Assembly (NCBI GenBank): GCA_002346425.1
Contig: DDZS01000063.1
Coordinates: 1-54,142 of the forward strand
Reading direction: 5' to 3'
Source of the DNA: Alphaproteobacteria bacterium UBA3002
GTDB taxonomy: Bacteria; Pseudomonadota; Alphaproteobacteria; Rickettsiales; UBA3002
Length of the DNA stretch: 54,142 bases
The notes beneath the pieces were generated by a model, which saw only the letters and a list, made by a program, of their open reading frames with translations, was not told the DNA's origin and searched no databases. Made by a program: the position numbers and the translations under genes. Below are positions 51,513 through 54,142 of this stretch, piece after piece. Within the stretch, counting starts at the first letter, position 1; every line of letters begins with the position of its first letter.

Positions 51513-52258
51513 TTATTTTGCTTTCCCCATCTAAAACCCTGGATATGGATGCGAAAGCACCCCATGGCAAACCCACGCAGCCGCGATTTTTAGAGCAGAC
51601 CGAAACACTAGCTGCGATCATGAAAAAACAGAGTACCAGTGATTTAAAAAAGCTGATGGGCATTAGCGATAAGCTCGCGGAACTCAACGAAGCACGGTTT
51701 AAAGCATTTAGCACTCCGTTTACCCGACTGAATGCGACACCTGCGCTTTATGCGTTTCAGGGCGATGTGTATGAAGGAATGGACGCCGCAAGTTTCTCAG
51801 CTGAAGACGTTGCCTTCGCACAAACGCATCTGCGTATGCTTTCAGGGTTTTATGGCTTATTGCGCCCGATGGATTTGATGCAGGCGTATCGATTGGAAAT
51901 GGGCATCAAATTGAACAATGCAAAAGGGAAAGACCTGTATGCATTTTGGGGCGAGGCGTTACAGCGGCAAATTGCCAAAGAGGCGGATTATGTCGTCAAC
52001 TTAGCGTCGCAGGAATATGCCAAAGCGGCGAAACTTGGCACTATCGAAAAACCCGTCATCACGCCGATTTTCAAAGAGAAGAAAGGCAATCAGCTTAAGG
52101 TGATCGCACTGATGGCAAAGCGGGCGCGGGGCCGTATGGCACGCTGGATTATTCAGCATCGCCTGACGCAACCGGAATTATTAAGCCAGTTTGCGGAAGA
52201 CGGGTACCGGTTCGACCCGCATTTATCGAACGAGCAGGAACTGACCTTTACGCGTTAG
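51509..52258 (+). CDS. yaaA: Peroxide stress protein YaaA (DUF328/UPF0246)
   Basis: The 249-residue protein begins MIILLSPSKTLDMDAKAP and has SDLKKLMGISDKLAELN, AFQGDVYEGMDA, FYGLLRPMDLMQAYRLEMG and the late KRARGRMARWIIQHRL, all characteristic of YaaA. In E. coli YaaA limits free iron and oxidative DNA damage under peroxide stress and binds unusual DNA structures. The ATG at 51509 overlaps the ligase stop, so it is the third gene of that operon. The 3' end overlaps the converging chemoreceptor gene by four bases. Confidence 0.94.
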   Translation: MIILLSPSKTLDMDAKAPHGKPTQPRFLEQTETLAAIMKKQSTSDLKKLMGISDKLAELNEARFKAFSTPFTRLNATPALYAFQGDVYEGMDAASFSAEDVAFAQTHLRMLSGFYGLLRPMDLMQAYRLEMGIKLNNAKGKDLYAFWGEALQRQIAKEADYVVNLASQEYAKAAKLGTIEKPVITPIFKEKKGNQLKVIALMAKRARGRMARWIIQHRLTQPELLSQFAEDGYRFDPHLSNEQELTFTR

Positions 52259-54142
52259 CTATTGCGAATTTTGTTCAGGAAGGCATCCACCTGACTATCC
52301 AATTTTTCGGCCTGCTGCGATAATTCTTTTGTCGCCTGTAAAATCTGTTCCGCCGAAGACGTCGCTTCTTCGGAAGCATTTTTCACCTGATCCAGACTAT
52401 TATTAACCACGCTGGTACTTTGCGCCGCATTTTGCATGCTTCCGGCAATCTCGTTGGTGGTGGCCGATTGTTCTTCAACGGCAGAAGCGACACTATTCGA
52501 TGCTTCGGAAATATTGCCTACAGAGCTGCGAATATCCGCCAGCGAGCTCACAATATCTTTCGATGCCAAATTCATGTCGTTGATGACGCGGGTGATCTCT
52601 TCAATAGAACTGTCCGTTTGGCTCGCAAGGTTTTTCACTTCGCTGGCGACGACCGCGAAGCCTTTTCCGGCCTCTCCGGCGCGGGCTGATTCGATAGTAG
52701 CATTTAAGGCAAGCAGGTTAATCTGTCCGGCAATATCGGCAATGAGCTGAATCACTTCTTCGACCTTTTTCGTCGCAAGCGAAAGGGAAGCGGCATGTTT
52801 ATCGGCCGTTTCAGCGCGTGAAACCGAATCGCGCACCATTTGATTCGACTGCTGCATTTGCGACGAAATCTCTTTGACCGAAGCCGATAATTCTTCTGCG
52901 GCTGAGGCAACGGTTTGCACATTGCGGCTGGTTTGTTGCGCGGCATGCACTGCTTCATTTGACGTTGAGTTGGATCGGCTGATCGCATCTACTACGCCTT
53001 CGGTCGTCAGTGACAACTCCGTCGCAGCGGCGGCAACCATGCTCACAATGCCTTTCACTTCATTCTCAAAGTCATCGGCCAGCTGTTGCATCATTTCGCG
53101 TTTTTCCTGAGCGGAGCGCTCTTCGGCTTCTATGCGTTCCTGCGCGAGTTGTTCTTTCTCAATGGCCTGATCTTTGAACACGAGGGCCGAGCGCGCTAAA
53201 TCGCCGACTTCGTCGCGACGTTCTGTGCCATGGATATCAATATCCAAATCCCCATTGGCAATCGCGGCTAGTTTTTCATTGACCGAAGTTAGGGGAACCG
53301 TCATGGCCCGTGCGGAGAACCACGCCAAAAATGCGATAACAAGCAACGCAACGGCGGACCATATCACCATATCCATTTCCAAGGATAAAATGGGGGCCAT
53401 AATTTCATCCCAAGATTCTTCGACGATCAATGCGTATTGCGCGCCGAAAAAGTTGATCGGTTTATACACGACAGCGACTTCCTCGCCTTGCGCATTATAG
53501 GTACGGTCAGTTCCTTCCTCACCACTCATCGCCCGATCAACCAAAGGAGAATCCGCTTTTTCTTTCAAAATGGTGGTCTCTTCCGAATAACGCAGGTCAG
53601 AGCGCAGCAGACGGTCTGGACCAACCAGATAAGCACTCGCTTTTTCGCCTAACCCATCATAAGCACTAATGATTTTATTGATACGATCAATCGGCATTTG
53701 GAACACCAAAACGCCCACCTTTTCCGTATGCTTATAAATGGGGGTGGAGATAAAACTAGCGGGCGCTCCGTGGCTGGGGGCGTAAGGCTTAAAGTCAAAG
53801 AAGAAGCTTTCCCCATTCTTGGCAGTTTCAGCGGCGGCAGCGCGGAACGCATTTCCCAAATCGGTGTCTTTCCACTCACCATTCATCACATTGGTGGCGT
53901 AATCCAATTCCTTGAAAACGGTATAGACCAGATTGCCATCGAGATCGAATAGGAAGATATCGTAATACCCACGTGCTTCCAGAAACTCCCGGTAGAAGGG
54001 ATGATAGCTGCTATGTACGTAGCTATATTGCGAACCATCCGTCGCATAATTCAGCAATTGTTTTTCACCCGTCGGGTTGGGATTATCGGTGATGTATAAC
54101 TGTTGCAGCACTTCAGTAGGATCGCCGTTAATATCATCCCAT
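52255..54142 (-). CDS. Methyl-accepting chemotaxis protein, 5' end beyond the window
   Basis: The frame is open to the window edge (about 628 residues visible). It includes a periplasmic Cache-type sensor with YYDIFLFDLDGNLVYTVFKE, a membrane helix at about 247-268 of the visible methionine-started part, HAMP from about 270 (PLTSVNEKLAAIANGDLDID) and a signalling domain to the end. The hairpin tip QINLLALNATIESARAGEAG is diagnostic of MCPs. The N-terminal membrane helix must lie outside the window. The ligand is unknown and no che genes are adjacent. The stop overlaps yaaA by four bases without a terminator. Confidence 0.93.
   Translation of the reverse strand, partial: WDDINGDPTEVLQQLYITDNPNPTGEKQLLNYATDGSQYSYVHSSYHPFYREFLEARGYYDIFLFDLDGNLVYTVFKELDYATNVMNGEWKDTDLGNAFRAAAAETAKNGESFFFDFKPYAPSHGAPASFISTPIYKHTEKVGVLVFQMPIDRINKIISAYDGLGEKASAYLVGPDRLLRSDLRYSEETTILKEKADSPLVDRAMSGEEGTDRTYNAQGEEVAVVYKPINFFGAQYALIVEESWDEIMAPILSLEMDMVIWSAVALLVIAFLAWFSARAMTVPLTSVNEKLAAIANGDLDIDIHGTERRDEVGDLARSALVFKDQAIEKEQLAQERIEAEERSAQEKREMMQQLADDFENEVKGIVSMVAAAATELSLTTEGVVDAISRSNSTSNEAVHAAQQTSRNVQTVASAAEELSASVKEISSQMQQSNQMVRDSVSRAETADKHAASLSLATKKVEEVIQLIADIAGQINLLALNATIESARAGEAGKGFAVVASEVKNLASQTDSSIEEITRVINDMNLASKDIVSSLADIRSSVGNISEASNSVASAVEEQSATTNEIAGSMQNAAQSTSVVNNSLDQVKNASEEATSSAEQILQATKELSQQAEKLDSQVDAFLNKIRNS

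Overview
This 54 kb window is a dense, essentially pure housekeeping segment of a bacterial chromosome. Gene families and gene order point to the class Alphaproteobacteria: a ubiquinol-cytochrome c chaperone beside bamE, a SDHAF4/DUF1674 gene beside rsmB, a PAS_5-type protein, the run gpmI-envC-ctpA-DUF610-rppH, and rpmH-rnpA-yidD-yidC-engB-argB. Nothing in the sequence fixes the order or genus. No rRNA, tRNA, CRISPR array, insertion sequence or prophage was seen, and no gene-free stretch exceeds 300 bases; the longest gap is about 190 bases, upstream of the ompA-like gene.

Layout. 1-8178: end of an unknown Pro/Gln-rich protein, the cytochrome bc1 chaperone, a bamE-ribBX-ribH-nusB-thiL operon on the plus strand, and a converging rpiB-glyA-nrdR-ribD-ribE operon. 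Together these give most of the riboflavin pathway except an active GTP cyclohydrolase II. 8295-13650: a plus-strand block with a prepilin peptidase, an MshL-like pilus secretin, an ATPase-less ABC-2 type permease, a membrane-anchored helical-repeat protein and a membrane-bound AraC-type regulator. 13653-20107: panB and a histidine kinase, then rpmH-rnpA-yidD-yidC-engB-argB. 20141-31994: a long minus-strand run covering RNA decapping, cell-wall hydrolase control (DUF610, ctpA, envC), gpmI, ribosome maturation (rlmH, rsfS), NAD (nadD), proline (proA, proB), obgE and ribosomal proteins L27 and L21.

32072-39707: a PhoR-like kinase diverging from a PiT-like phosphate permease, a PAS_5 protein, rplM-rpsI behind a near-consensus promoter, argC, a gamma-carbonic-anhydrase-like protein, an unrecognised four-helix membrane protein and an OmpA-family protein. 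39895-44198: the fatty acid synthesis cluster fabD-fabG-acpP-fabF with mltG. 44309-46400: two adjacent regulators that both carry substitutions in their normal control residues. 46525-54142: gmhA, rpe, rsmB, the tiny sdhAF4, a glycosyltransferase/O-antigen-ligase pair, yaaA and a chemoreceptor cut by the window end.

The most unusual parts are (i) the regulator pair at 44309-46400, with an NtrC-like protein lacking the receiver aspartate, the GAFTGA loop and the Walker B acidic pair, next to a LexA/CI-like protein lacking the catalytic serine, preceded by three phased half-sites; (ii) the pilus-secretin operon with an embedded ABC-2 permease and a membrane AraC regulator; (iii) several genes with no visible Shine-Dalgarno sequence, some with promoter elements or a terminator directly against the start codon; and (iv) a 66-base palindromic REP-like element between rlmH and rsfS. 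I found no clear-cut novel defence or mobile system.
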